A DNA stretch of 24,871 nucleotides from a virus, in the IMG/VR virus record IMGVR_UViG_3300042478_000972, positions 1 to 24,871 of that record. The stretch is one strand, 5' to 3'. This document shows, one piece after another, positions 6,560 through 16,992 of the stretch; the stretch's first letter is position 1, and every line of letters begins with the position of its first letter. The position numbers were made by a program, and so were the translations under genes. The notes below the pieces were generated by a model, which did not search any database, had not been told where the DNA came from, and saw only the letters and a program-made list of their open reading frames with translations.

Positions 6560-6569
6560 AATAATATAG

Positions 6570-9500
6570 ATGGCTGAAGATCAGATAGTAACCAGAATAG
6601 TCGCTACGGCAGACTTTTCAAACCTTATTGTAGACTTGAACAAGGTTTCTTCAGCCTTAACTAATTTACAGACAAAGCTAAACGCAACAAACAAAAACCT
6701 CTCAGCGCAAGCGGCGGTAATGAACCGTTCCTTTGCAGAAACAATGAGAAGCACTGGGCAATTTTCTACCCACTTCGTAAACCTTCAATCTGATGTAGAG
6801 AAATTTGGATCTCAATTAGATAAAGGTCAAATAAAATTAAGACAATTCTTTCAAGTATATCAAGGACATGTAAAAACAAATAGCGGAATTGTAAGACAGT
6901 TAGCTGCTCAACAAGTACAATTACAAAATGCCATATTGCAACCACTAGGAAAAAACTCTGAAGGATTAATGCAATACAATGTTCATATTCCAACAGGATT
7001 AGACAAAGTAAAAAACAGAACAGCTTTAGCAAGACAAGAGTTGCAAATTATGAACAGAGTAATTCAAGAAGGAGCAAACTCTTTAATTAACTGGGGTAAG
7101 AACACCCAGTGGGCAGGACGTCAGTTAACAGTAGGCTTAACTATACCCCTTGCAGCATTTGGAAAAGCTTCAGCAGATGCATTTAGAACTGCAGATCAAG
7201 AATTAACTAGATTAACTAAAGTTTATGGAGGACTAACTGCTAAATCTTCTTTAGAGTTAGCAAAAATAAGAGCAGATGTTTCAGCAACGGCATCAGAGTT
7301 GGCAAAAGGATATGGAGCATCATTTAAAGAAACTCTAGGCTTAGCAGCGGACATTGCTGCAACTGGAAAAGAAGGAGACGATCTTTTAGGATCTATTAAA
7401 GAAACAACTCGTCTTGCAGTTCTTGGTGAAGTTGATAGACAAGATGCAATGAAAGCTACACTTGCAATTCAGTCAGCTTTTAAACAAAACACAGATGAGT
7501 TAGCAGAATCAATTAACTTTTTAAACGCAGTTGAAAACCAGACATCAACAACTCTTGGAGATTTAGTAGAAGCAATTCCTAAAGCGGGACCAGTAATAAA
7601 AGGTCTAGGAGGAAGTGTTCAAGATCTTGCTTTGTATTTAACAGCAATGAGAGAAGGCGGAATTAATGCAACAGAAGGAGCAAATGCTCTTAAGTCTGCA
7701 CTAGCTTCTTTAATTAACCCAACAGATGTAGCTATTGCTAAATTTGCAGATTTTGGAATTAACTTAAAAGCAATTGTAAATGATAATGCTGGAAACGTTA
7801 CTGCTACGCTTTTGGATTTACAAGCAGGATTAGATAATCTAAATCCTTTACAAAAATCTCAAGCAATTGAGCAGCTGTTTGGAAAATTCCAGTTTGCAAG
7901 AATTAGTGCTTTGTTTGAAAACTTAGGAAAACAAGGAAGTCAAACTTTAGAGGTAATGGATTTAATGAAAGCAAGCTCTCAAGATCTAGCTAACATTGCT
8001 GGACGAGAATTAGCAATGGTTACAGAATCTGCTTCTGGAAAATACAAGAGAGCTTTAGAATCACTTAAAGCAGAACTTGCTGGCGTAGGAGAACAGTTTT
8101 TAACAATTAATACTCACTTAATAAATATTGTTAGTGGAATTTTAAAGTTTATAGATAAACTACCCGCTCCATTAAAATCATTATTGGCTTTCTTTGGAGG
8201 ACTGACAGCAGTTGCAGGACCTCTGATTATGTTAACTGGTGTACTTGCAAACTTCTTTGGATACATAATAAAAGGAGCTTCTCAGTTTAGAGCGTTATTT
8301 AAAGGTGGTGCTGGATGGAAACTTCTTACACCAGACATCCTTGCTGCAAATAAAGCAGGAGCTTTAGTAGAGGCTACCTTCTACAGTGATGCAAAAGCAG
8401 CAGACATTCTTCAACAATCTATAACTAGACTTTCTGCCTCTTACAATAAACTTGCAGCAGATGCCAATAGTGCAATTATAGCTACAAATCCAGGCGTATC
8501 AACAATGGCAGGAAATTCTGTTATTGCAGCAGGCGGAAGATCAGTAAATCCTAATAGCCCTTACATCGGAGCAATTGGAACAAGAGCTGCAGCACACCAC
8601 AACCCAGTTTCTGCAATGAACAAAGACCAAAAAAATAGTCAAACAATTCACTCATTTACACCACAACCAATTCCTGTAAATCAAAAAATAGGTGCTGTTC
8701 CTCAAATATTTTCAACAGGAAATTTGCCAGAGTACGAAGGATTAACTACATCAAGAGGAGTATCAACTGGAATAGTTGCTGGAGAAGCAGCTAAGTGGCA
8801 CGCATTAATGGGAACTTTGTCTATGATGTCAAAAAGAGAGGTTGCTGATTTAAAGAAAGAAATTGCTAGAACTGGCACATTTAGCGCAGATATAAATAAA
8901 ACATTTGGACAGTTGCTTCCAGCAATGACTCAGTTAACAACAAATGCTGCAAGCCAATCAGCAGCAGTAGTAGCTCAATTAAAAGCAGGAAAAATTAATC
9001 TTGACGCTGCTCGTGCAAAAATAATTGCTATTAATGCTGAGCTAGAAATGTTAATGTCTCAAACAACTTCTCAGATGGCTGCTAGTATGGGTAAAACTGC
9101 AAACTTAACACAAGTTCCTTTGATAAATCAACCAGTTGTCAGCCCCAAAGGTAAAGCCAATATTAAAGAAATTTTTAGAGCAAAGAGACCTTCTGCTCAA
9201 ATAATTGATAAAATTGCCAGAGCTCTCGGAGTAAGAACTTATGGAGCAGGTTATTCTACTGAAACAACTATTCCTAAAATGAATACTGGCGGAATTGTTC
9301 CTGGAACTGGAAACACAGATACTTATCACACTACTCTACCAGCAGGAGCTTTTGTTGTAAACAAACAAGCTACAGCAGAAAATATGGATATTCTTGGGCC
9401 AATGATGGGAATGAATAAGGGCGGAGAAGTTCCAGTAGTACTTACTCCTGGAGAAGCAGTAATTGAACCCTACACAGCCCAAAAGAATATAAAAACACTA

Positions 9501-12500
9501 TATGATATAAACGGTCCAGGGGTTGGCGGAAACCAATTAAATTCAGGAGGACAGTTCTTGCCAGCAACAATGCTTTGGCAAGGAAGCAAGATGAATGCTA
9601 TTCTTGCACACCCAGATCAAGATGGAAGAAGAGCTAGCCTAAACCTTCCACCAGGAGATACAATACCTGGAAAAATGTTTGCAGATGACTTTATGCAAAT
9701 GCGTAAAAAGGGAATGCACCCAGGAGGGCTTCTGTATCAAATTGGAACAAATTTAGGATACGATAAAAAAAGTTTACAATTTGCCATAAACCCTATGGAA
9801 AAAGAAGTAAGAGAGACTTTAATGAAGTCTGGAAACATAACTCCAAAACAATATGATCAAATTGTTTCAGGAATTATTCATAAACATATCAGTAAAGTAA
9901 AAAGATTTAGCCCAGCAAAAGGAAGACAAGTTTCTTTCTTAGAAGAAATAATGTCATTAGGATTCCAAAGAAATGAAAAAAATAAAGGTGTTAAAAAAGG
10001 CAGTGTTAGAAATGTTGGATTTGACGGACAAAAAGTACCACAACCATTTATTTCAACTGGTGGGGGAATACCTCAATCAATGGCAAGGTCACATTATGAA
10101 AAAATGCAGGAGCTTTACCCAGAGTCACAAAGAAAACCATCTCCAGCTTTTGGAGTTGGCAAAACACTAAAATCAGTATTTGGTGCAGAAAGAGGACACG
10201 TTGCAGCGGGACTTCCATTTGGTGGAATGAACTTTAATCCTGCCGTAAGAGGAATAAGTCCAAATAATTATTCAATGCCATCACACGGAAGAAAAGCATT
10301 TTTAGGAATGCCATTAAAGAAATTAGCACAAGGATGGGCTAACCCAAGATACATAGGTCCTGACCCACGCTCAGAAGCATTGACCAGAAAATGGAAAATG
10401 GGATACAACAGGGGTGGCATGGTCGGTGGCTTGCAGGCTTCTCCTAGAGGATATAATGCTGGCGGAATGATTGCACAAATGGCACTTGGAATGGCTGGAT
10501 CTCAAATGCTTGGAGGCATGGGCCAGAACATAGGTGGTGATGTTGGCGGAATGATGGGAAGCATGGCTGGATTTATGCTTCCAGGAATGCTTATGGGCGG
10601 AGCGGGAGCAGCCAGATCAAAGATAGCGCCAGGATCCGATGAAGCATACGAAAAATATGCAGGTAAATTAGATAAAGCGTATAGAGCAAATAATAAATAT
10701 GCATTGTCTCTAGCAAATTCAGCAGCACAAGGGTCTAAAGTTTCTAGAGTACTTATGGGTCTTGTTGGTGGAATAACTAAAACAAATTTAGTTTTAGGTG
10801 TAGGAACAGCAGTAGTATATGGAGCTTATAAAGCATATAAGAAACACGAAGAGGGTCTAAGACTAAATGCTTTATCTTATGGTTTAACTGGAGAGGCAGC
10901 TAAAAAAGCTGGATTAAATATAACAGAATACAAGACTTCATTGAAAGATTCTATGTCTATTCTAAAAGATACTATTGAAAGAAATCAAATGCTTTACGAC
11001 AGCATGAACTCTGCTGGAATTCCAATAAAGATGACTATTGAAGAGTATAGGAAATTAAAAGAAGAAGTTAAAAGCAGCATGGCTGATTCTATTGCAGCAA
11101 TTAATAAAATGAAAGAATCAGACCTGAAAGATTATGCAGAAAGATTAAAAACCCAAATGATTGCAGGCGGTATGGCAGCAGAAGAAGCTACTAAAAAAAT
11201 ATATGCTGCTTTTGCAATGTCTGAAAAATTTGCTTTGGCAGGATCTAGCACTGTTGGAAATTCTTACTTTAATGATATTAAAGATGCAGCAACCGCAGCC
11301 ACAGAAGCCTTTAAAGTTTTAAATGAAGTTTTTGGTTCAGAAGATCTTGCAAGTCAAAGAAATGCACTAACAACAGCATTTGCTGCTGCGAATGCAGCAG
11401 TAGAAGAATCAATATCAAACAGTAAAGATAAGCTATCTCTGATTCAAGCTGAAAAAATAGTATCTGACAATATATCTAAAAATGTCAGTTTTCGAAAAGG
11501 AATTACTTCGGATATATTAAAAGATGCAATAAGCCAAAATAAAGAAGCAGAAAAATTTCTTTCATTACAAGACACAGGTCTTAGCATGTGGCAAAAAATA
11601 AGATTGCAAGCTCAAGGATATACAGGAGATTTAAATAAAGGTGCAGCAGCAACAAATGCACTATTTACTTTAAGAGCAATGATTTCAGAAGATGTTGCCA
11701 GAGATTCAATTGCTGAGGGTGGAGCTTTATTTGGACTTAATCAGAGTCTCATCGAATTAGAAAAAAGAAAAGCGCAAGCAGCGGCTTCTTCTAAAGGACA
11801 AAGCGCAAAAGCTCAAATTGATTCAAGAAAAGCAATTGAAGCTATTGATGAAAAAATTAGAAAAATTAAAGAAGAGGCTGATGCTAGAAGAAAAGCTTTA
11901 TCTAATCAACAAAAAGATGAAAACTTCTTAACGGCAATAAAGAAAAAGCAACTAGAATACCAAGATGCATTAGCCGCTGGAGATATGTCTAAAGCAGCAA
12001 TGGCTCAGCTTGACATAAAGTCACTTAATAAAGAAAAACAAACAGACGTTGCAGTGTCTGCTATTGACAGTAAAGAGTCTGCTGATATTAAGGTTCTGGA
12101 AGAACAAAAGAAAAGAATAAGTGACTCTAACCAAAAAATTGCTGATAGCGCTTCTCTTGCTGGAAATAATTTAGGAAGATTCGATAAACAAATTGATGAA
12201 ACAAAATTAACAATGTCTAAATGGCAAACAGCGCTTTCAAATTTCTTTTTATACGATATGGATCCAAAAAATAAATCTAAAGGAACCTCGCTTCCTGGTG
12301 CCCAGTTAGTGGATGCTGCTAAAAGTATACCTGGATTTGTTATGCCAAGTCCTACCGATAGAGGAAGAACAAAAACTACAACTGAAATAGCCAGAGAGAT
12401 ATCAGATAAATACGCAGAGTCTCTTAAAGATATTAAAGCTGATAGTGTTTATATTACTGCTGCAAAAATTGTAGAGGATTCAACTAATAGAAAAACAGAT

Positions 12501-12851
12501 ACTTCTATTTTAGGAAAAATTAAAACAGGGTTAGGCAAAGCTCTTACTGGATTTGTATTAGGAGGAACAGCCTACGGAAACATGGCATCTGGATCAAAGC
12601 CAAAAATGGCAACTGGCGGTTTGGTTAAAATGATGAATTCAGGAGGGCCAGTAATAAATACCGTTCCTAAATACAATAGGGGAGGAATTGTTAATAGTTC
12701 AAATAGCTCATCATCTTCTTCGGTAAGAATTGAAACCCTATCAATAAACTATCCAACAGCACCAACCAATGCAAAAGAGTTCTTTGCTCAAGTTGAAGAG
12801 ATAGCAAGACAAAAAGGAATTAAAGTACTAGCAGGGGGGAGGTCAGTATAA
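6570..12851 (+). CDS. Tail tape-measure protein
   Basis: At 2093 residues this is the longest gene. Tape measures set tail length at about 0.15 nm per residue, predicting a tail near 310 nm. The N-terminus is coiled coil (residues 1-110). About 205-500 resembles the TP901-type tape-measure core (AADIAATGKEGDDLLGSIKE; TAMREGGINATEGANALKSA). Residues ~535-567 are strongly hydrophobic (SLLAFFGGLTAVAGPLIMLT). GGIVPG-type motifs occur near 904 and 948 and again at the C-terminus near 2012-2040. A Gly/Met-rich membrane-like stretch lies at ~1279-1349, and a further hydrophobic segment near 1401-1425. A long charged coiled coil spans ~1725-1825. No lysozyme or peptidase motif was recognised. The ATG has no SD at a normal distance. 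The stop overlaps the next start as TAATG. Confidence 0.93.
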   Translation: MAEDQIVTRIVATADFSNLIVDLNKVSSALTNLQTKLNATNKNLSAQAAVMNRSFAETMRSTGQFSTHFVNLQSDVEKFGSQLDKGQIKLRQFFQVYQGHVKTNSGIVRQLAAQQVQLQNAILQPLGKNSEGLMQYNVHIPTGLDKVKNRTALARQELQIMNRVIQEGANSLINWGKNTQWAGRQLTVGLTIPLAAFGKASADAFRTADQELTRLTKVYGGLTAKSSLELAKIRADVSATASELAKGYGASFKETLGLAADIAATGKEGDDLLGSIKETTRLAVLGEVDRQDAMKATLAIQSAFKQNTDELAESINFLNAVENQTSTTLGDLVEAIPKAGPVIKGLGGSVQDLALYLTAMREGGINATEGANALKSALASLINPTDVAIAKFADFGINLKAIVNDNAGNVTATLLDLQAGLDNLNPLQKSQAIEQLFGKFQFARISALFENLGKQGSQTLEVMDLMKASSQDLANIAGRELAMVTESASGKYKRALESLKAELAGVGEQFLTINTHLINIVSGILKFIDKLPAPLKSLLAFFGGLTAVAGPLIMLTGVLANFFGYIIKGASQFRALFKGGAGWKLLTPDILAANKAGALVEATFYSDAKAADILQQSITRLSASYNKLAADANSAIIATNPGVSTMAGNSVIAAGGRSVNPNSPYIGAIGTRAAAHHNPVSAMNKDQKNSQTIHSFTPQPIPVNQKIGAVPQIFSTGNLPEYEGLTTSRGVSTGIVAGEAAKWHALMGTLSMMSKREVADLKKEIARTGTFSADINKTFGQLLPAMTQLTTNAASQSAAVVAQLKAGKINLDAARAKIIAINAELEMLMSQTTSQMAASMGKTANLTQVPLINQPVVSPKGKANIKEIFRAKRPSAQIIDKIARALGVRTYGAGYSTETTIPKMNTGGIVPGTGNTDTYHTTLPAGAFVVNKQATAENMDILGPMMGMNKGGEVPVVLTPGEAVIEPYTAQKNIKTLYDINGPGVGGNQLNSGGQFLPATMLWQGSKMNAILAHPDQDGRRASLNLPPGDTIPGKMFADDFMQMRKKGMHPGGLLYQIGTNLGYDKKSLQFAINPMEKEVRETLMKSGNITPKQYDQIVSGIIHKHISKVKRFSPAKGRQVSFLEEIMSLGFQRNEKNKGVKKGSVRNVGFDGQKVPQPFISTGGGIPQSMARSHYEKMQELYPESQRKPSPAFGVGKTLKSVFGAERGHVAAGLPFGGMNFNPAVRGISPNNYSMPSHGRKAFLGMPLKKLAQGWANPRYIGPDPRSEALTRKWKMGYNRGGMVGGLQASPRGYNAGGMIAQMALGMAGSQMLGGMGQNIGGDVGGMMGSMAGFMLPGMLMGGAGAARSKIAPGSDEAYEKYAGKLDKAYRANNKYALSLANSAAQGSKVSRVLMGLVGGITKTNLVLGVGTAVVYGAYKAYKKHEEGLRLNALSYGLTGEAAKKAGLNITEYKTSLKDSMSILKDTIERNQMLYDSMNSAGIPIKMTIEEYRKLKEEVKSSMADSIAAINKMKESDLKDYAERLKTQMIAGGMAAEEATKKIYAAFAMSEKFALAGSSTVGNSYFNDIKDAATAATEAFKVLNEVFGSEDLASQRNALTTAFAAANAAVEESISNSKDKLSLIQAEKIVSDNISKNVSFRKGITSDILKDAISQNKEAEKFLSLQDTGLSMWQKIRLQAQGYTGDLNKGAAATNALFTLRAMISEDVARDSIAEGGALFGLNQSLIELEKRKAQAAASSKGQSAKAQIDSRKAIEAIDEKIRKIKEEADARRKALSNQQKDENFLTAIKKKQLEYQDALAAGDMSKAAMAQLDIKSLNKEKQTDVAVSAIDSKESADIKVLEEQKKRISDSNQKIADSASLAGNNLGRFDKQIDETKLTMSKWQTALSNFFLYDMDPKNKSKGTSLPGAQLVDAAKSIPGFVMPSPTDRGRTKTTTEIAREISDKYAESLKDIKADSVYITAAKIVEDSTNRKTDTSILGKIKTGLGKALTGFVLGGTAYGNMASGSKPKMATGGLVKMMNSGGPVINTVPKYNRGGIVNSSNSSSSSSVRIETLSINYPTAPTNAKEFFAQVEEIARQKGIKVLAGGRSV

Positions 12852-13309
12852 TGACAGCAATGGTATTGCCAGTTGGCTCTTTGTTAAAACTTAACTCAAC
12901 AATAAATTTATCTGAGCATAATAGACAACCCGTATCTTTAAACAAGATAAGAATTGAAAAAACTCAAAGAATGGCAAATGGAACAATGCGTAAATTTTTT
13001 GTTTCAGAAAAAGAAAGCATAAATGTTTCCTGGTCCATGCTTCCTTCTCATTCAACAATGACTGTAGACGGAGGTTATGGAGCGGTAGACATAAAGTCTT
13101 TCTATGACGGCACCGCAGCAAAAGCTTCTGGTTCTTTATCTGGAAGATCTACTTTTGATCTATCCATAGTGTATGGCGGAACCACAAAAACAATGGAAAT
13201 GATATTTACCGCATGTTCTTTTGAAATAGTAAAAAGAAACGTAAAAGAAAATTCAACAGATACTCCTCAAGAATTCTGGAACGTATCTCTTACAATGGAA
13301 CAGGTATAA
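12851..13309 (+). CDS. Distal-tail/tube-like minor tail protein
   Basis: This 152-residue beta-rich protein starts one base inside the tape-measure stop, with GGAGG (12838-12842) eight bases upstream. It contains RIEKTQRMANGTMRKFFVSE, then SINVSWSMLPSHSTMTVDGG, and a C-terminal beta segment (EFWNVSLTMEQV). The Lys/Trp-rich strand pattern and size match small tube-fold proteins found directly after tape measures in actinophages, likely the distal tail ring that connects tube to tip. The exact family was not established. It ends in a second TAATG overlap with the hub gene, so expression of tape measure, ring and hub is probably coupled. Confidence 0.55.
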   Translation: MTAMVLPVGSLLKLNSTINLSEHNRQPVSLNKIRIEKTQRMANGTMRKFFVSEKESINVSWSMLPSHSTMTVDGGYGAVDIKSFYDGTAAKASGSLSGRSTFDLSIVYGGTTKTMEMIFTACSFEIVKRNVKENSTDTPQEFWNVSLTMEQV

Positions 13310-16300
13310 TGATAGATTCAAATAAAACCAGTTTGCTTAATTTATTTAAGCAGCAAAAATCAGTAACTTCAGATGCTGGTTTGGTTATAGAGTACAACAT
13401 GAATTCCATGATTGATGGAATAACTGTTTCTTCAGCAACGGCAGATTCTTCATATACTTCTCAAATTTCTGATTGGCCTTCAGGAAAACCAAACCCTTAT
13501 AAAAAATTGTTTCCCGTAGATTCTATAATAAAGCCATTTAGACCGTTAGAGTCAGGTATAAAGTATTATGTTTTTTCATCCGTAGATACGCCAGCGAATA
13601 GTTTTTCAAAGTATAGAACAGTTCAATATCCCTCAACTCAGCCAAGAATATATATTCCTGGAGAAAAAACTGAATATAAATATTGGCTGGGAGCAAAAAA
13701 TACTAACATTGATCTAACTGTAAAGTATAAGCAAGACACGGTTATTGAAGGAAACAAAAATGCTTTATCAAATAAAATTGTAATTAGATTTGAAAAAAAT
13801 CATTTTCTTCCCACTAACTACTCCTTATTAATTACTAAGTCCGACAACACAACTCAGTCAGTTGGGCCATTTACTACACCGACAGACGGAAATATCGTAT
13901 TAAACTATAATGGAACTTCTTGGGTAAACACGGCTTTGGTAGAGCCAATAACTTACTCAACTCCAATTTCTATTAAATCAATTAAACTTACTGCAACAAA
14001 TTCAAATCTTGGAGGAATGATTGGGGTAATTGAATTGTCAGCAAGATGGGTAAAGGACATATCCTCAGATTTAGTTGACTTTGATATTAGCAAAGAATCT
14101 TCATCTTCTTCCACGGACGTACTCCCAGTAGGATTTGTTACTGCAAACAGCATGTCGGCAAATATTGCTAAATATAATCAGGTAACATCTCAAATAGTTT
14201 CTTATGTTAGAGATTCCGTTGAGTTTGATAGCTCATTGCTGTATCTAGTAAAAAATGCTGAGTTGCGCCCATTCTTTAATGTGTACCATAGCAACGCAAC
14301 AACCGTTGCTGGTTCTTACGACAAAGTATCCCAAGGGTTCTATTATATTAACGATTTTAATATAGATGAGTATGGAAGTGCAGCAATATTTTCTTTAGAT
14401 GGCTCTAAGTATTTAATGGAAACCGTATGCCCAGATATTGTGTGTGAATTCTATCCTGTAACTGCAATTATTAGAAGACTTCTAGACTCAATAGGTTTTG
14501 CTAGCTACAGATTTAATTTAAATACAACAAGTGAAAAATCAATCCCTCAAGTAAATTATTGGTGGACAGATGATTCAAAAACAGTTTGGGAAGCCATTCA
14601 AGAGTTGTGCAGAGATATTCAAATGAATGCATTCTTTGATGAAAATAACATCCTGCAATTTTACAGCAGAGACTATATCTATGACACAGCAAGACCAATA
14701 TCCTGGACATTTTACAACGAAGCAGATGACACCACTCTTCCAAACATTATTAAATTTAATAAAAAAGATATAGTTGGAGCAAACTACGTAAAAGTTTTGT
14801 GGGAAACACAGATGACTTCAGATTATATAGGTACTTCTGGATCTCTTTGGAACGCTCCTACTACACTATTAAGTGCAGGAGGATTATCTCAAGATATTAG
14901 CGCTTTGGAAAATACCTACTTGACTATTGATTCTCAAACAACAGACGTATATGCAGAGCAACAATCTTTTTATAATTTTTCTGGGTATGTTCTTATAGAT
15001 TCAGAAATTATTGAGTATGATGCAATGGAATATGATTGCGTATTTCTAGATGGAAGCACTGGAAAAGTAAACGTAGAGTCCGCAGCAGATATAAATAAAT
15101 ACAGATCTTTGTGTAAAGCTGGTTACTCAGATGTAAATAATCCTTCTTCTAGCGCATACTTCAAACCAAGCGGAAGATACAGAATTAAAAAAAGAGGGGC
15201 CCTAGGAACCGTGGCAGCTAAACATGATGCCGCAAACAGTAATCTAGGAAATTGGGAATTAAGAAACGTTACATTTGATCCGTCCCAAAAGTCTACATCA
15301 ACTGGAACTACTACAAACTGGGATCTATTTTATGACTTAAGGGTTACACAACTTACATCTAGTAGTGTGTCTATTGATTTTGTAGTTCCCACAACAGTGC
15401 CAACTTCTTACGTTATAAAAGCTTTGAAGTCAGATGGAGGAACTGTTTTTAGCGAAATTTTTGAAGAGGTAGTCAACATACCTGCTGCAACTGGCAATCC
15501 ACCATTTACAATATCTAACTTAAGTCTAGGAAGATATATTTTTGAAGTAACCCCAAAGTCTGGATCTTCTTCAGGTAAAGTAATGAGAAGTGGAAAGTTT
15601 ACTTTATCTAGCATTACGAATGCAGCAACCATTTCTTCAAATCCAGTTTCTGCAACAAAAATATATCCAAGCAAATCTTATTTCAAGATGTCGAATCCAA
15701 ATACATCAAAAAATCAATACAACATTGCTTATAGAAATTTTGAAGGAATGTCTTTGTCTACATCAACAACAAACTCATCTCTTCCAACATATGGCTTGCC
15801 CTCACCTTTATTATCAGAAAAATATTATGCTTTTGGTACAAGTATATTCTTAGACACAGATATTAACACAAAAGGTGTTTCCGCAGGTTTGGGATTTTTT
15901 GTAAACCATACAGGAAAAACTGGGTATTATGTTATTTTAGAAACTACGAAATCTGCTGTTTCAAAAGAGACTAAATCAGTTAGAATTATAAAGGCAGACG
16001 GGTCTTCAATAAAAACCTTAGCTGATTCACAAAAAACATCTACTACAACTTTTGAGGGAGTATTTGGTGGAACTCAATACAATGTTGACGTTAGAGTAAG
16101 AGTTTCTGGTAGCAAGGTTTATATTAATGCATACATTAACGGATTTATTATTACGGCAGTAGACGTAAGCTCTTCCTCTGGAACCACAGTTAATTCAATC
16201 CTTCCAACAACTAAAACCGTAGCATTGGCATGCGGGTCTGGCGAGATAGCAGTAGACTACGTATACGGCACAGACATAGATGTAAGCCAGTACGAAACTT

Positions 16301-16968
16301 CTTATAACAATAGAAACTTATACGCTGGCCAATATTCAGATGATTTGCTTGACATGAGTTTTGGAGATTTAATTTATAATACTGGAAACTCCGATCCAGT
16401 TCTTAAAAACCAGACGGTAGATGATTTTGGAACAGTTGTGAGAGAGATATATTATGTAAAGACTAAATTAAACTCTAGACCAGCATTCCCAATTAAATGG
16501 TCTACTGGTAGCAACCAAGCAGTTAGCCTGATTGGTAAAAAGATTTCTAATTTTGAAGCAGAAGCTTATGTGCTAAACAATACTTCTTCAACTGTTCCTT
16601 TAAGCGATGGCGCACTGGCCTCCTTATACGTAATAGGAAATGATTTATACCCTTCTGGAACTATGGAGTACTCCACAGATACCAGCAGTGAGTATGCAAA
16701 CAAGGAGCCCGTAATATTTGAATCTAGGTGGCTTCAGTCAGAATATGATGTAAAAAATCTTGCTGAATTTATTAAAACAAAGGCAATAAACAAAGGAAAA
16801 ATTATAGAAATAGAGACCTTTGGAAATCCAATGCTTTCTGTGGGAGACATAGTTTCAGTTAAATATGCATATCAAAATCTTCAGGAAACTCAAAAAATGA
16901 TTATTACTAACGTAAGCCAATCTTTTCTAGAAGGGATTTCTACCTCGATTACTTGCAGAACTCTGTAA
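13309..16968 (+). CDS. Tail tip/hub minor tail protein with Fn3-like and LamG-like regions
   Basis: This 1219-residue protein starts in a TAATG overlap and has only a weak SD. Residues ~380-505 (AIIRRLLDSIGFASYRFNLN; WEAIQELCRDIQMNAFFDEN; YVKVLWETQM) resemble tail-hub proteins of the gp27/Tal kind, and the C-terminus (VGDIVSVKYAYQNLQETQKM to SITCRTL) resembles the closing beta barrel of such hubs. Inserted between these are an Fn3-like segment (~678-770) and a LamG/concanavalin-like segment (~838-985, with YYVILETTKSAVSKETKSVR and KVYINAYINGFIITAVDVS). LamG-type folds often bind carbohydrate, so the insert may contact the host surface. No peptidase or lysozyme signature was recognised. It would sit at the tail tip, where fibres attach. 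Confidence 0.68.
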   Translation: MIDSNKTSLLNLFKQQKSVTSDAGLVIEYNMNSMIDGITVSSATADSSYTSQISDWPSGKPNPYKKLFPVDSIIKPFRPLESGIKYYVFSSVDTPANSFSKYRTVQYPSTQPRIYIPGEKTEYKYWLGAKNTNIDLTVKYKQDTVIEGNKNALSNKIVIRFEKNHFLPTNYSLLITKSDNTTQSVGPFTTPTDGNIVLNYNGTSWVNTALVEPITYSTPISIKSIKLTATNSNLGGMIGVIELSARWVKDISSDLVDFDISKESSSSSTDVLPVGFVTANSMSANIAKYNQVTSQIVSYVRDSVEFDSSLLYLVKNAELRPFFNVYHSNATTVAGSYDKVSQGFYYINDFNIDEYGSAAIFSLDGSKYLMETVCPDIVCEFYPVTAIIRRLLDSIGFASYRFNLNTTSEKSIPQVNYWWTDDSKTVWEAIQELCRDIQMNAFFDENNILQFYSRDYIYDTARPISWTFYNEADDTTLPNIIKFNKKDIVGANYVKVLWETQMTSDYIGTSGSLWNAPTTLLSAGGLSQDISALENTYLTIDSQTTDVYAEQQSFYNFSGYVLIDSEIIEYDAMEYDCVFLDGSTGKVNVESAADINKYRSLCKAGYSDVNNPSSSAYFKPSGRYRIKKRGALGTVAAKHDAANSNLGNWELRNVTFDPSQKSTSTGTTTNWDLFYDLRVTQLTSSSVSIDFVVPTTVPTSYVIKALKSDGGTVFSEIFEEVVNIPAATGNPPFTISNLSLGRYIFEVTPKSGSSSGKVMRSGKFTLSSITNAATISSNPVSATKIYPSKSYFKMSNPNTSKNQYNIAYRNFEGMSLSTSTTNSSLPTYGLPSPLLSEKYYAFGTSIFLDTDINTKGVSAGLGFFVNHTGKTGYYVILETTKSAVSKETKSVRIIKADGSSIKTLADSQKTSTTTFEGVFGGTQYNVDVRVRVSGSKVYINAYINGFIITAVDVSSSSGTTVNSILPTTKTVALACGSGEIAVDYVYGTDIDVSQYETSYNNRNLYAGQYSDDLLDMSFGDLIYNTGNSDPVLKNQTVDDFGTVVREIYYVKTKLNSRPAFPIKWSTGSNQAVSLIGKKISNFEAEAYVLNNTSSTVPLSDGALASLYVIGNDLYPSGTMEYSTDTSSEYANKEPVIFESRWLQSEYDVKNLAEFIKTKAINKGKIIEIETFGNPMLSVGDIVSVKYAYQNLQETQKMIITNVSQSFLEGISTSITCRTL

Positions 16969-16977
16969 TTATCTAAA

Positions 16978-16986
16978 TGGTATAAT
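16978..16986 (+). promoter_or_regulatory. Extended -10 promoter, probably giving a leaderless mRNA
   Basis: TGGTATAAT is a perfect extended -10. Only six bases separate it from the ATG at 16993, so transcription would begin at or next to the start codon. There is no SD before this ATG. No good -35 lies at 16-18 bases. Confidence 0.55.
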
Positions 16987-16992
16987 ATTAAA

